Of a stretch of 64,000 bases of DNA, positions 19,001 through 28,672 are shown piece after piece. Numbering within the stretch: the first letter of the stretch is position 1; each line of letters opens with the position of its first letter. This DNA comes from Linepithema humile (Eukaryota; Arthropoda; Insecta; Hymenoptera; Formicidae), in the NCBI RefSeq assembly GCF_040581485.1, contig NC_090128.1, positions 31,650,931-31,714,930 on the forward strand, given 5' to 3'. The notes beneath the pieces are model-generated. The model did not search any database. It was not told where the DNA came from and saw only the letters and a program-made list of their open reading frames with translations. Position numbers and translations under genes: made by a program.

Positions 19001-21445
19001 GTTTAACATGAATAGTTTGTTGTTGCAGATTCTTATAAAATTAAAGTTAACGATCTTGGAATAGTATAGTTTTGATAATTCTTTCGATATAGCGAAAAAA
19101 GTAGCTATAAGTGTACATAAAATAAACTCTATAACTCAGAATAATAACGAAAACTCGAAGGCAACTGTGGCTAAAGTCTGATGTTTTGACTAACTGTGAT
19201 ATCAGCTGCAGATCTTGATAAGTGTCTAATTATCGTATGTTAAACAATGAAAATGATTAATATTTTAACAAAACACAACAAAAACATTTTGTTAATTGGT
19301 TTCTAATTAACATTAAAAATGCGAATACAATTCCACAAAATTTGAATATATAAATTAAAAATATAAATTATAGTTTTTTAAAGAATATTTAAAGCTATTG
19401 GCTCGATATTTTTAAAGCGATGCATTTGACAGTCGGAAATTGTTATTTGTGGTTATTAGGACAGAAATATTTTCAGAATACTAAATGCGTTGACATTTAG
19501 ACAGTTGTGACACAGAAGTAGCGATAAGATAACACCAACGGCAAATCAACCACTTTCAAGTTTTAACGTAGAAAAATACAATAAACTTCATCGCGCGCAA
19601 TTGATATGGAGAATACTAAGATTAAAAATGCGCACGTGTGAAACTTTGTCGCCGCACGTACGTCTATGTATAATTATACTAGTGGATAATTATGGGTTGC
19701 AAAACAACAGATGTAATAACTAATCACGCTAATCATTTTCTTGTAAAGAGTATACATATTATAATTGGAACATCTATTATGTGAGGATTGTTTTATTTTT
19801 TTTCATCCTAGATGATTGCAAAAGTATGGAAACGGAAAAGAGTTACGTGATATAATCGTTAGATAAGCAGCATTTAAACTCTATTCAGCGTAATTACATA
19901 ATTAAACACTAAAAATTACAAAAAATATGAGATAAAATTACACTTAATATTGATTTCAAACTTTAATTTTATTTATTTGTATTTGCGTTTTGTTTTAACG
20001 ACTTCTCAACTAAATGATTAATCGAAAATTTGTGTTTATTACTTATTGTTATTAATTGTTTTACAGAGATGTGATCTCGACATGGTCATCGGGCACAGGC
20101 GGCGCCGGTATAGTCGGCGCTGTGTCCTACGCTGGACTTGCTATGGTGTTATCTACCGAAAACACATTGTTAGTCATGTTGATTGTGCCAGTTTTGGAAG
20201 CGATCGCATTCTGGTGTATTCTCAAACATCCGGTGCACACCAGAATTCCGATCACGAAGGACGGTATCAATAGTCAAGAACAAATCGTCAAAGTTCCTAA
20301 GAAGAGTTTCAGGGATAAGATCAATTTGGTGCCTGGCTTGATGAAATACATGATACCGCTTGGACTAGTTTATCTGTTTGAATATTTCATCAACCAAGGC
20401 CTGGTAAAATAATATTTTTATCACAGTTTATAGATAAAATTCTTCTCTCCTTTTATTATATCCACAAATTTTTATATATTTATTTCAATTTTTTTTTCCT
20501 TTCTGATAAGATTGGAAAATTTTGTGCGTTTGTGTTTTGTTAAGAATTACTTAAAGTAAATAACTAAATTCTTCTTTTAAATAGATAAAAGTTATATTGT
20601 TTAGTATTGTCTATAAAGTCATATCGCTTATTAAATATTTTTCTGGTTATAAATTACTATCCGACAATTAATTTTGCAAGTAACACGAGTGAAACATTTT
20701 ACAGTACGAACTCATCGAATACGATGACATTTGGCTGACGCATGCCGAACAATACAGATGGCTACAAGTGGATTATCAAATAGGTGTATTTATTTCGAGA
20801 TCATCGGTAAATTTAGTGAGCGTTAACAAAATTTGGATTATGTCCGTGTTGCAGGTAATGATTCAGACTCAAGAGAAATTGAACAAAGATATGACTTGTA
20901 TGAATTCTGCAAAAAGTTGTTATTTCTTACGTTGATTTTCTTTTCAGTTTATTAACGTCATAATTCTTCTCTTTGAGGCTATTTATTATTACATACCATA
21001 TATATGGATCGTTTTCATCATTGTATTGTGGGAAGGTCTGCTTGGCGGCGGGGCGTACGTGAATACTTTCTACAAAATATCAACAGAGGTGATAAAACTA
21101 TTTTTTAAACAGAAGAGAAAAAAACAAATTTGAAATTAAATGCATGAGAATATAAAAATTAAATGCATTGAGTTCTTTTTGAATTTTAAAACTACGTAAA
21201 GGGATGAAAAAGATGTTTTACTGCATAAATAACTGGCAATATTTTTTTTTAAATATAGAATAAATAAATAAACATATATAATATGCCAAATTTTTTGTTC
21301 ATAGATTCCGAGAGCGGATCGCGAAATTTCTCTGGGAATTACAGCGATGGCAGATGCGATTGGAATCACGTTGGCTGGATGGCTTTCCATGCCAGTCCAT
21401 AATGCTATTTGTCGTCTACCGCAACCGAAACGATTAGGCGTCTAG
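10095..21445 (+). CDS. CLN3: Battenin (CLN3) lysosomal membrane protein, seven exons, complete
   Basis: Exons 10095-10274, 17633-17775, 18754-18912, 20067-20403, 20705-20854, 20948-21088 and 21305-21445 join in phase to 1251 nt (416 residues), close to the usual length of about 440. Exon 1 has RWRNLIAFWILGLCNNYGYV and VMLSAAHDILK; exon 2 ILLADIIPSLAIKITAPF; exon 3 SSGLGEVTLLSYS; exon 4 DVISTWSSGTGGAGIVGA and EYFINQGL; exon 5 HAEQYRWLQVDYQIGVFISR; exon 6 WEGLLGGGAYVNTFYKIS; exon 7 ends QPKRLGV. These are family-diagnostic blocks within a multi-pass membrane protein. CLN3 is the endolysosomal membrane protein lost in juvenile neuronal ceroid lipofuscinosis and is linked to lysosomal homeostasis and glycerophosphodiester efflux. 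Start chosen at the only in-frame ATG before the conserved block. The exon 4 donor is weak (CTG|GTAAAA). Intron 1 (7.4 kb) contains a sense-oriented DIRS retrotransposon. Confidence 0.95.
10275..11525 (+). other. CLN3 intron 1, part left of the DIRS element
   Basis: AT-rich intronic sequence with no recognised gene. The open frame at 11433-11732 runs into the retrotransposon's left terminal repeat and is not a host gene. Confidence 0.6.
11526..11667 (+). repeat. DIRS left inverted terminal repeat
   Basis: From ATTATGTGTCTCGTTCTCG through to CCTATCCTCATATTGTTT it is nearly identical to the reverse complement of about 16395-16525. Differences concentrate at the outer end (TCTCGATGATA versus TTCGAAGATGATA). 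Such repeats are used with the internal complementary region to rebuild element ends during replication. Confidence 0.88.
11737..13134 (+). CDS. DIRS ORF1 (gag-like), spliced, apparently intact
   Basis: Exon 11737-11935 and exon 12287-13134 join in phase through GTAAG at 11936 and a pyrimidine-rich acceptor ending TTGTTAG at 12286. Joined length is 1047 nt including the stop, about 348 residues. The N-terminus is very basic with an Arg/Ser tract (KKRARSRSREDRHSKRK) followed by a heptad-rich segment (LQQHVDNLTKIVEKL), likely nuclear-localising and oligomerising. The second exon has the conserved DIRS gag core (GTAIAALGAAVSMLL, IARKSFITPQLNKSI, DWLYGDNLKEKVKD) and a Lys/Gln-rich tail. The protein should package element RNA. 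It overlaps the next frame near 13100-13134. The start is the ATG at 11737, the first after the left repeat. Confidence 0.75.
12045..12250 (+). repeat. Tandem repeat of 76-77 bp in the DIRS gag intron (about 2.7 copies)
   Basis: Copies begin TGTGATAAAGTT at 12045, 12121 and 12198. Each contains AGAACGTTA...ATCACA and TTGCACAATAAGTGCC; the third stops at 12250. The array fills most of the 351-bp intron between the two gag exons. Confidence 0.9.
13135..14955 (+). pseudogene. DIRS ORF2: reverse transcriptase-RNase H-methyltransferase, broken
   Basis: This polyprotein copies the element RNA. The RT lead-in (RLSFFIERWKSITSDRYIL) is open to TAA 13302-13304. The same protein resumes one frame over (FLIPKPDGTNRFIFNLKKLN) until an in-frame TAA at 13517-13519. 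From 13529 a 428-codon frame carries RT (MGSVDLKDAYF, CLPFGLCTSPYVF, YLDD at residues 69-72) and RNase H (Asp 235 in EIFSDSS, Glu 267 in YLELL, Asp 292 in RLDNTTA, Asp 343 in EADRASR), ending at 14813-14815. A further frameshift leads into a DAM-like methyltransferase segment (GTIVVPLWPTQSWYPLF) cut by the palindromic insertion at 14939. Both frameshifts sit at A-runs. RT and RNase H catalytic residues survive, so decay is recent. Confidence 0.88.
14932..15087. mobile_element. 143-bp palindromic MITE nested in the DIRS element
   Basis: The insertion 14939-15081 reads GGGCTTGTTCGTTTTAGCTG at the left and CAGCTAAAACGAACAAGCCC-like sequence at the right, and the arms pair almost throughout with a centre near 15008-15014 (ACTATTTAT). 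It is flanked by TATTAT at 14933-14938 and 15082-15087; CTATTAT (7 bp) is equally possible because the element ends in C. It has no coding capacity. It splits the methyltransferase region of the retrotransposon, so it inserted after it. The superfamily is not recognised. Confidence 0.88.
15082..15199 (+). pseudogene. Tail of the DIRS methyltransferase region after the MITE
   Basis: Beyond the nested insertion the methyltransferase frame can still be followed for a short distance (wording like LSPYRDRSHPLGSH), then degenerates into the lead-in of the recombinase frame that starts at 15200. Confidence 0.5.
15200..16129 (+). CDS. DIRS tyrosine recombinase, open 309-residue frame
   Basis: The recombinase integrates a circular DNA intermediate without target duplication. 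The frame is uninterrupted from ATG 15200 to the stop at 16127-16129. The N-terminal part (residues 1-95) resembles the SAM-like core-binding domain; the catalytic domain has Arg 136 (TTAQRLQTL), Arg 250 within YSTRH, Trp 273 (GWAPGSQTF) and the nucleophile-position Tyr 284 (FKFYNKP). Box II normally reads H-x-x-R, but here Tyr 247 occupies the His position (AYSTRHA). The Lys-rich C-terminus (KNKKNNVKK) is compact. The frame is the least damaged part of the element's pol region. Activity is plausible but untested because of the His-to-Tyr change. Confidence 0.88.
   Translation: MIDSITKTTLRQYECSLKRWWEFAHLEKIDLFNAKTTEIIKFLNNLFKKSASYSTLNTTRSTVSLISIYDIYKDGLISRFLKGVFKQRPSIPKYATTWDITPVLNYIEKLHPLKELNLREAGEKVVTLLALTTAQRLQTLSLIDIDNIVKSDTGLNIKITERIKTSRPGAFQPELILPFFKEKPGLCVASTILDYIDYTKKLRNKNNKRLFIATVKPFGAISSQTIGHWIKRLLGKAEVDTNQFTAYSTRHAAVSAAYKQGVNITAIRRSAGWAPGSQTFFKFYNKPIQTPNDQFARVILKNKKNNVKK
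16172..16290 (+). repeat. DIRS internal complementary region with central hairpin
   Basis: The first half (ACAATAATATCATCGAGAAC and onward) is the reverse complement of the outer left repeat; the second half (GATCAAAATTATATGAAGTG and onward) is the reverse complement of the outer right repeat. The two halves meet at a perfect hairpin. In DIRS-1 this region templates completion of the element ends and circle formation. A downstream segment (about 16290-16394) before the right repeat has no recognised content. Confidence 0.88.
16217..16255. repeat. Perfect 18-bp stem hairpin, loop TTC
   Basis: TGATCAAACGAGCCCGCC, then TTC, then the exact complement. Its left half recurs at the outer tip of the right terminal repeat (16537-16561). 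The stem is far more GC-rich than the surroundings. Confidence 0.95.
16395..16561 (-). repeat. DIRS right inverted terminal repeat with GC-rich extension
   Basis: Inverse of the left repeat over about 130 bp, then an extra outer part (CTTCATATAATTTTGATC followed by AAACGAGCCCGCCTTCGGCG) that the left end lacks. The element appears to end at about 16561. Confidence 0.85.
16562..17632 (+). other. CLN3 intron 1, part right of the DIRS element
   Basis: AT-rich with no gene. There is a small family of ATATGTTTAA-type repeats at about 17053-17110. It ends in the exon 2 acceptor TTTCTCTAG at 17632. Confidence 0.6.
17776..20066 (+). other. CLN3 introns 2 and 3 (either side of exon 3)
   Basis: Introns 17776-18753 and 18913-20066 are AT-rich, with donors GTGAGT and GTAAGT and acceptors TTACAG. 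No nested gene or repeat was recognised; the minus-strand open frame at 18538-18720 has no family match. Confidence 0.6.
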
Positions 21446-23717
21446 AGATACGGAATTTATCTACCACCGAGTGTAATAATAAAATTAATACGAGCGGATA
21501 CGTCTGCTTTTAAAAGTTCCTCCATATCGGCATTTCTAAAGAAAGATAACGCAACTCGTATCTTAGTGATTACATATAGAATGTAAGTGCTTCATCATAT
21601 GATTGCGAGATTATAAAGCAATCAGCATACAGATTTGATCAATTTTTTGCAAAATTAGAGAAAATTTGCATCTGAAGAAGATGTTCAAGAATGCAAGCGG
21701 CACAGTCATAAATCTTTATCGTCAATTCTTAATACTATTTTACTTGTCTTGTATCATATTTTCTAAAAGAATTTTCTTAAACGCCGCTTCAATGTTCACT
21801 TTGCTATAACTATATCATTTAAGAATTTTCTTCTAGAACCATATTAAACAGTCTTGATTACAAATATTTAAGCTTTATTCAATACAAACGTTTAAAAGAC
21901 TAAGAACAGAACATACAATATATATATTTCTATATAATGCATAATATGATGACATAGCACGTAACAAGGTTGTATATGACATACGAGCATCATCTGTGTT
22001 TTGATTGAAGAATTTTTTTTCGAGTATTGTATTGTATTATTGGTTTATTTATTTTATGATATGCATGCAACTTTTGAATTGTACTGTAATCTATTTTTTC
22101 TTATAATAATGTATCTAAATCTTGACTAGTACAATACTATTGTTTCCCCTTTTTTAATACATATCCAAAGATAAGTTTTGAAATTATTAAGTGTTTTGAT
22201 TTTTTAGTAAAATTTTTTACATTGTTATGATATTTCAAGCTTACAGTGATGAAACGAAATGTTTATATAGTTTGGCATTCTCGAGCGTCCTAGAGCGTCC
22301 AAGATCCTGCACTATCAAATGTGATTCTATCGAATGTGCTGTTCTGTATTGTTTATCATTCGAGGATTTCCTCAGTATTAGTAGCTAGAGTTAATCTAAT
22401 CAAGAACAATTTACAAATGCTCTTGCACATATCGTGATTAGATATAAAAATTATTAGTTTAAACTATATCTCTGTTTTGTTATATTAATTGCATTTATTA
22501 TTTTGTGATTTAAGTGTATTGTCATATACATCTTTTGATTCAGTTATTATGATTTAATGTTATAATTTTGATGCCGATTTTAATAAAATGGCTGTTAAAA
22601 CACAAGATGATAAATATTTTTTCCAAAATATTTGCTGAAGTATTATGTGATAGTATCTATGATACAATTTAAAAAAGCAGCAACTCAATATCTTTCACTT
22701 TTATAGAAAATTTTAATCTTTTAATGTTTTATTAATCTACCAATAAAAATTATAAATGACATAATTACACGTTGTAAGTAAAATATAAATAAATAAATAA
22801 ATATTCTAAGCAATTTGAGAAAGAAAAATCCGTTTTTTTACGTAAAATTTTTAGTTGCTGCTTTTTGCATTTGTGCTATTATTGTGTTTAATAAAGCTTC
22901 GATTGTGTTTTAGTAACATTTAAGTCATTTCTACCTTTCGTATTAAAATATCTACAAATTAGTTTACTTCATTACGATCATGTTACTTCTTAAAGATAAC
23001 GGATATTATCTCAATGTAAAGCGAGTATTTTGCTTACAGTGAAATAAATATCTAATGACAATCTATCACGATAATTTATATTGTACTCACTTATACTTGC
23101 AGAATAGCTTTAACGGAAAGCGATTTTTCTCTTCTAATTGTAAAGTACTATATATAGAAGATTCTTGAAATATTTAGAAACTATATTTTTTTTATAAATC
23201 GTGTTTTTTTATAAATCGTTATTATATTTATTCGCTTATTTAACCCTAGCGTCTGAGCGAGTTGTCGATTAAATACTGCTTACTCGCGATTTATGCATTA
23301 CAAGCGTTTCTAATCAAATCATACTTCTTGCTAATTATATGTACGATACATTTCTCCAAAACATCTTGAATACATAAACATGTATAAAATTTTTTATTAT
23401 AAAAAATTGTTATGTTCCAATCAAAATCATTCAACTTGTGTTTAAAACATTATTAGTAATAGTTTGAAGTAAATCAATTTAACTGTGACACCCTGTTTAT
23501 GCACATGTATGTGTGAATATATGATTATGTACAATATACATTTTTTTTGTCTTCACAAATTCTAAAGTAACAAAAGTTATAACGAGTTATGCTTTTCATG
23601 TTTTCTACAAATAATAAAATATTTTAGATACAAGCCAATGGATTTTATTTTTTATTTTCTTTTTTTCTGAACGTCTGTTACATAAATTAGTTAATAATTT
23701 AACAAACTTTAGTAGTC
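21446..23717 (+). other. CLN3 3' UTR and CLN3-LDH intergenic region
   Basis: Candidate poly(A) signals AATAAA lie at 21478-21483 and 22582-22587. The rest is AT-rich without long frames. An (AAAT)n run occurs near 22785-22800. The LDH promoter should lie near the right end. Confidence 0.5.
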
Positions 23718-24007
23718 ATGGATACGTTTAACAATTGGCGAACCGACGTGGTGGCGATATGCCAAGGATGTTATGTCGGTCGATTATCAGTGAACTCTCT
23801 CTTCTCGAGAAAAAAACGGTCCCATGCGATGTGACGGGCGCGGGTGAAAACGATCGTGCGACGTTTACAAAATCGACGAGTGACAGAAGCAAGCAGAAGC
23901 AGAAGCATGGTTCTATCACCTCTACTGTCAAACTCATCGCTGCCGATATGTTTGAGAACTCTCGTACGTGTGACATCAACCAGGAACTTCGTCAGAAGTC
24001 GACATAA
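23718..24007 (+). promoter_or_regulatory. Two upstream ATG frames before/overlapping the LDH start
   Basis: An ATG at 23718 opens a frame closed by TGA at 23832-23834, and an ATG at 23759 opens an 82-codon frame ending at 24007 that overlaps the proposed LDH start (23907) in another phase. If both are in the transcript they would reduce or regulate initiation at 23907. Transcript start is unknown. Confidence 0.3.
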
Positions 24008-26577
24008 CCGCGCTTTGCCGCCGACAATTTTAACGAAAGTCTTTGGCAGTAATAAAGGAAAGACATTCGGGAAAGAAGCGACTGCTGGTTCGGCGCAGAA
24101 AACGCTTAATTTCGTGTAAATATCCTTATTGTTATGCCTACATACTTATACAATAATTTGAAAATTTTAATAAAATATAAAAACGAAACTTGATGTATTC
24201 CAAGTTTGCTTAGTAATACATTTTTTTTTAATAAATGAAATATCGTCATAATGGATTGTTAATTAAATCTGCAAAGAGGATTTTTCGGGGAAACTGATAT
24301 AATCAACTTTGAGATGCAAATGATTTTAAGCATGATTTAGAAATATTCATGAATAGTCATGATGTAACGTTTCGTCAGAATATTGAAGGAAAACGAATTA
24401 TTCGAATTTTAGTTCACCATGTTTGCGAGAAGAACTCTTGTGCAAGGTCTCAGAGCCTGTCAGAGACTGTTGCCATAAAGTCACTATTGTTGGTGCCGGT
24501 ATGGTCGGCGTTGCCATTGCCAATTCACTTCTCTTTCAAGTACCACGATCTTTTATACGCTTTTTAATTTAAATTTTGTCTTTGAACTATTTGAATTACT
24601 TGCTAGGTTACTTATTTCAAATTAAAGTAAAAATTTGTATATTATACAATTATAATTAAAGAAACGTATAAATATCATTTGCTTTATGCTGCGCATTAGT
24701 TATATAAATCACGTATAATTTTTTCGTGGATTAGAAATAAGAGTGGATCAAAATTTAATCTATTTAGTGGTATGTTTGATTAGTTTTTATAATTACGATT
24801 TTTTATTTAATATTAGCGAATTACTTCACATATCGCAATGGTAGATATCTTTCCTAAAAAACTCGAAGGCGAAGGAATGGACTTCTGTCACAGTTCCGTA
24901 TTTATAGGAGATCCAAAGATCGAGTATGATACTGGTAACGGGTTTATTAAATATATATAAGTTAAAAAAATTGTACACATTTGTTTGTTTATATAAAATG
25001 CAATTAATTTTGTATATTCTGAAGACTAAGGGTTACAATCAAAATCTCATATTTTACAAAAGTATATTTACTTGTATCAATCCATTTGTTTCTAATGCTT
25101 CACTTTCTTTCTACTTAAAATAATTTTTTTCTGTTTGTATTTTAAATTAAAAAAGTATTTCTTTTGTAGATTTTTGTATAAGCCAAAATTCAAAAGTCGT
25201 AGTCATTTGTGCGGGTGTACGACCACAGAAAGGCGAAACTCGACTTAATTTGGTGCAAAAAAATACAGAGGTACTCAAAAACATGATACCACCTCTGGTA
25301 AGCTACAGCCCGAATGCGGTGTTCCTCATCATTAGCAATCCAGGTTAAAATTAATTAATCTTGCAAATGGTTCTATTAGTTAATACGTCACGGCAGCAAT
25401 ATCGCGATACGAAAATTTGACGCGTCTGAAATGACTTCCTTATATAGTGGATATTTTGGCCTGGATCACCTGGAAAGTAAGTGGACTTCCGGTCCATCAA
25501 GTAATCGGCAGCGGAACCCACCTGGACAGCGCAAGATTTCGCTATTTGATTGCTGATCGATTAGGAATAGCGCCGAGTTCGGTGCAAGCAAACATAATTG
25601 GTGAACATGGGGACAGTATGGGTGAGTTTTCTCAATCCTTGATAAATCGATAGATAAAAAAACTATGCTATGCAATTAAGTTCAATCTAGCATTCAATAT
25701 TTTCTAGTTCCGCTCTGGTCAGGAGTGAATGTGGCAGGAGTGCAATTTCGCGATATTATTCCAAATATCGGTTTAGAGACGGATGACGAAAAATGGTACG
25801 AAATATCGAAAGAAGTTGTGAAAATGTGAGTCTAAAATAATTTTATTCTACAAAGAAATTGCTTAGTGCAAAAATATTACATTTCTTTCGTAAAGATCTG
25901 GTTTTTAAAAATATGAACTTTGGAAAAAAAATGTTTATTATTTAGTTTAGTTGCATATGTAACTAATGAATAGCTTGAATAAAAAAATTATTTTTATAGT
26001 ATATCGTAGTAATTTAACATATCTTATTTGTTTAGGGGTCCGACAGTGCGATGTTTAAAAGGATACTCCAATACGGCCATTGGGCTTTCTACAGTCGACA
26101 TAATAATAGCAATATTGCGCAATACACAAACGATAATGCCAGTTTCGACTTTAGTTCAGGTATATTTTATTATGCGCCTTGCTTTCCAAGAATATGTTAT
26201 TTATGACAACAAATTTTTTTTATTTACATAATAAATAGTGATTAATGTCACCGATTATTTTTATGTATGTTGCGAAAACAAATAAAAATATGCTGAAATA
26301 AAAATATAATATATAAAAGTAATTCGTACTATTTAAAAAAAATTATTATTATATTAATTAAATAACTTTGAAAAGTTGTAAAATTTTATATTGAGCAAAT
26401 TTGTCCCTTTAGGGTCATCATGGTGTAAGCAACGATATGTTTCTATCTCTACCTTGCGCGATTGGCGAAAATGGCATTACGCAGATCGTTCGAATGCATA
26501 TCACTGAACATGAGAAAAAGTTGTTTCAGGCTTCGGCGAACATCGTATATAACGTACAAAAGGACATTAAAACTTGA
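23907..26577 (+). CDS. Ldh: L-lactate dehydrogenase, eight exons, with N-terminal extension
   Basis: Exons 23907-24115, 24413-24539, 24817-24934, 25170-25343, 25448-25621, 25708-25825, 26036-26159 and 26413-26577 join in phase to 1209 nt (402 residues), against the usual 330 or so. It reduces pyruvate to lactate with NADH. Rossmann motif GAGMVG at 97-102, ribose-binding acid Asp 122, active-site loop RPQKGETR at 169-176 (Gln 171 at the lactate-specific position, Arg 176), NPVD at 208-211, LDSARFR with Arg 239, and GEHGDS with catalytic His 263 are all present. The first 70 residues are Ser/Arg-rich and almost free of acidic residues (LRTLVRVTSTRNFVRSRH), like a mitochondrial targeting peptide. 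Exon 1 assignment rests on phase and lack of an in-frame ATG in exon 2; the core is certain. Poly(A) signal at 26638. Confidence 0.9.
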
Positions 26578-26637
26578 ACAAAAGAAAAAGATCGTGTAAA
26601 CGCATTTTATTTTTGTGTAAAAAGTGCTATTAAATGT

Positions 26638-26643
26638 AATAAA
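26638..26643 (+). terminator. LDH poly(A) signal AATAAA
   Basis: Canonical AATAAA 61 bases after the LDH stop codon, followed by T-rich sequence. Confidence 0.65.
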
Positions 26644-28259
26644 TTATACGTAACTTCTCACACTTTTCTTTATTATGATTGTCATGTTAATCGTTTGCCG
26701 CATAGGATGATTAAATTTTTTTTCGCCATGTGCAGAAAGATCCGCGCTAATCGGATGCTCCGATTGCTAATTTATGCAAATCAGGGAAGAGATTACAAAT
26801 GGATTCTCCGAATTGCGTCTCTTCGAATTTGACGGTAATTTAAATTGATGGAATGGTCTTCGAGAATGATGAACGATATTACTTCGCTAACCATCTTCAG
26901 GTGCTAAAATCGGATTCAAAGAATTAATGACGTCAATGACCCATTTTTTACAATACCTGGCAGCATCTGAGGCACGTAACGCTTGATTTGCGCAACTTTA
27001 ATCTCACGTTTTTTCCAAGTAAGACTTCGACGAATTGTAGTTTCACATTTTCGGAATTTCCTGCGCGTGTGGATATCAAATTGATACCTCCAGGAGGCGG
27101 TAAGAGTGCTCGTCATCGTCATTTCCACAACGCGCAAACGAGCGAAAGGTGACCAGTGGATGGTACCAGAAGGCCGCGATTACGCCGCAGGCTAGGCCAC
27201 GGCAAGGTGAGAGAAGGATGTGAAAACTGTGCGCAAGATGGCGTTTCGAAGTGCCCGAAGCCTGTACAATAGGCATATCCACCTGCATTTGAAGCTGCAC
27301 AGGGCCGTAAGAGAGTTCAAGTTTCTCGAAAGCTATTCTCGAAAGAATAAAATATCGCGTTACGAGTATTGCATTTATCCTGATCTATCGTCGAATATAC
27401 TGCAATTAGGTATGCTAATGATAATACAGTCTATGACGACGCGAAGGAAAAAGAGGAATGATTCAACACGCGCAAAAAATAGTGAAACATTTAGATATTC
27501 ATGGAGATATTAATATCGCCGAGGAGGCGAGCAGCACTTTGAACCATTCCCCCTTTACTCGTTGTAGATCCACTTGAAAGGCTAAGCGTGTCATTGATTT
27601 TGAAAGAAGGATTCTGCGTAAAACATATATTACAAGTGTTTGCAACAGAGTTACATAAATTTCTGGTCGATTCCGAATAGCTACGCGATCTGGGGTTAAT
27701 CTGAGATGACTTTGAGACTGACATCCAATTCAATAGGAAGACTTTTCAGTGAAATAAATTCCTGGCGATAAGCAATTCGCGATAAGAATAGACAGAAAAT
27801 TGCCACTCAACGTTTGCCATCTATCCATTAACTCATGATTAACATCACTTAGGCATGCATCAAATCGATTTAATCTGACGTAAAGTCTTCATCTTTCAAT
27901 CTTTATTTCTCAATCGCGAGATCTTCGTGATAGATGATGTGTTTTGCATGTGTAATGTTTCGTTTAATTTTCCTAATTGACTCTTTCAATATTTCCCTTT
28001 TCGTGCAGTCAAGAGTTTATATAATAGTATATATCGAGCGATATCTTTACAAAATTAAAAAAAAAAAATTAGTAACATTTGATCTAAAGAGTTTAGACAC
28101 AAAATAATTGTCTTTATATTCGACGTTGAACTTTCTTATATTCGATGCAAATTTAAAGTATGCGCCATTCCGGAATTGCTTTATCAATAAATATATTCCA
28201 ATTCTTTTGCAAGAGCATGAAAATATTGGCGTCCCGTTGTTTCTCGTTCAATTCTCCAA
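26644..28259. other. LDH-bestrophin intergenic region; unassigned open frames near 26916-27513
   Basis: The patch 26900-27330 is less AT-rich than its surroundings and is open on both strands: minus 27300-27076 and 27137-26916, plus 27220-27513 (starting ATGGCGTTTCGAAGTGCC in a good context). None matches a family I recognise, and frames overlap on both strands. It may be a decayed gene, a promoter-proximal element or chance. The rest shows nothing. Confidence 0.35.
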
Positions 28260-28672
28260 GCAGGCTTAACTCAGGTGGGTTCTATAGGTGACGCTCACAC
28301 ACCTGGCTCTCAGGTGGAGGTGGCACAGCCGGGCCTCATTCTCCGTTGGTCCCGCCGTCAGTGGAGCTCAGTCAGTAGACAGTCGGTCCGCCCGGTCAGC
28401 TGGTTCCGTTCATTCACGCGTTACTCGGGCTTCCTGATGGTAAAGTCATCACGAGCGACCAGATAGATCCCGGCGCCTTCGAGCTCCTCCAACAGACTCG
28501 GTCAGCGATCGGACAGAATATCGGCGGCCCGCGCGCCGCATGTGTGCGAGTGTGCAGCATCTCCACCGGAAATATCAACGGTGCGAGGGACCGGGTCGTC
28601 CGTAGAAGAGGAAGAGACGGCGACGGAGGAGGAAGCAGAGGGTAGCGATTCAGGAAGGAGACGAAGCAGGAA
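28260..28672 (+). promoter_or_regulatory. Bestrophin promoter/5' leader, GC-rich
   Basis: The base composition shifts abruptly to GC-rich, with several initiator-like TCAGT sequences (about 28358-28400), and turns purine-rich (GAGGAAGAGACGGCGACGG) just before the start codon. Leader status is inferred from position; the exact transcription start cannot be read. Confidence 0.5.

Noticed and set aside
24419..24478. Alternative LDH start at ATG 24419 (MFARRTLVQGLRACQRLLP)
   Set aside because: It resembles a mitochondrial presequence but is out of frame with the LDH core and stops at TAA 24476-24478. The other frame reads the typical LDH lead-in (LREELLCKVSEPV).
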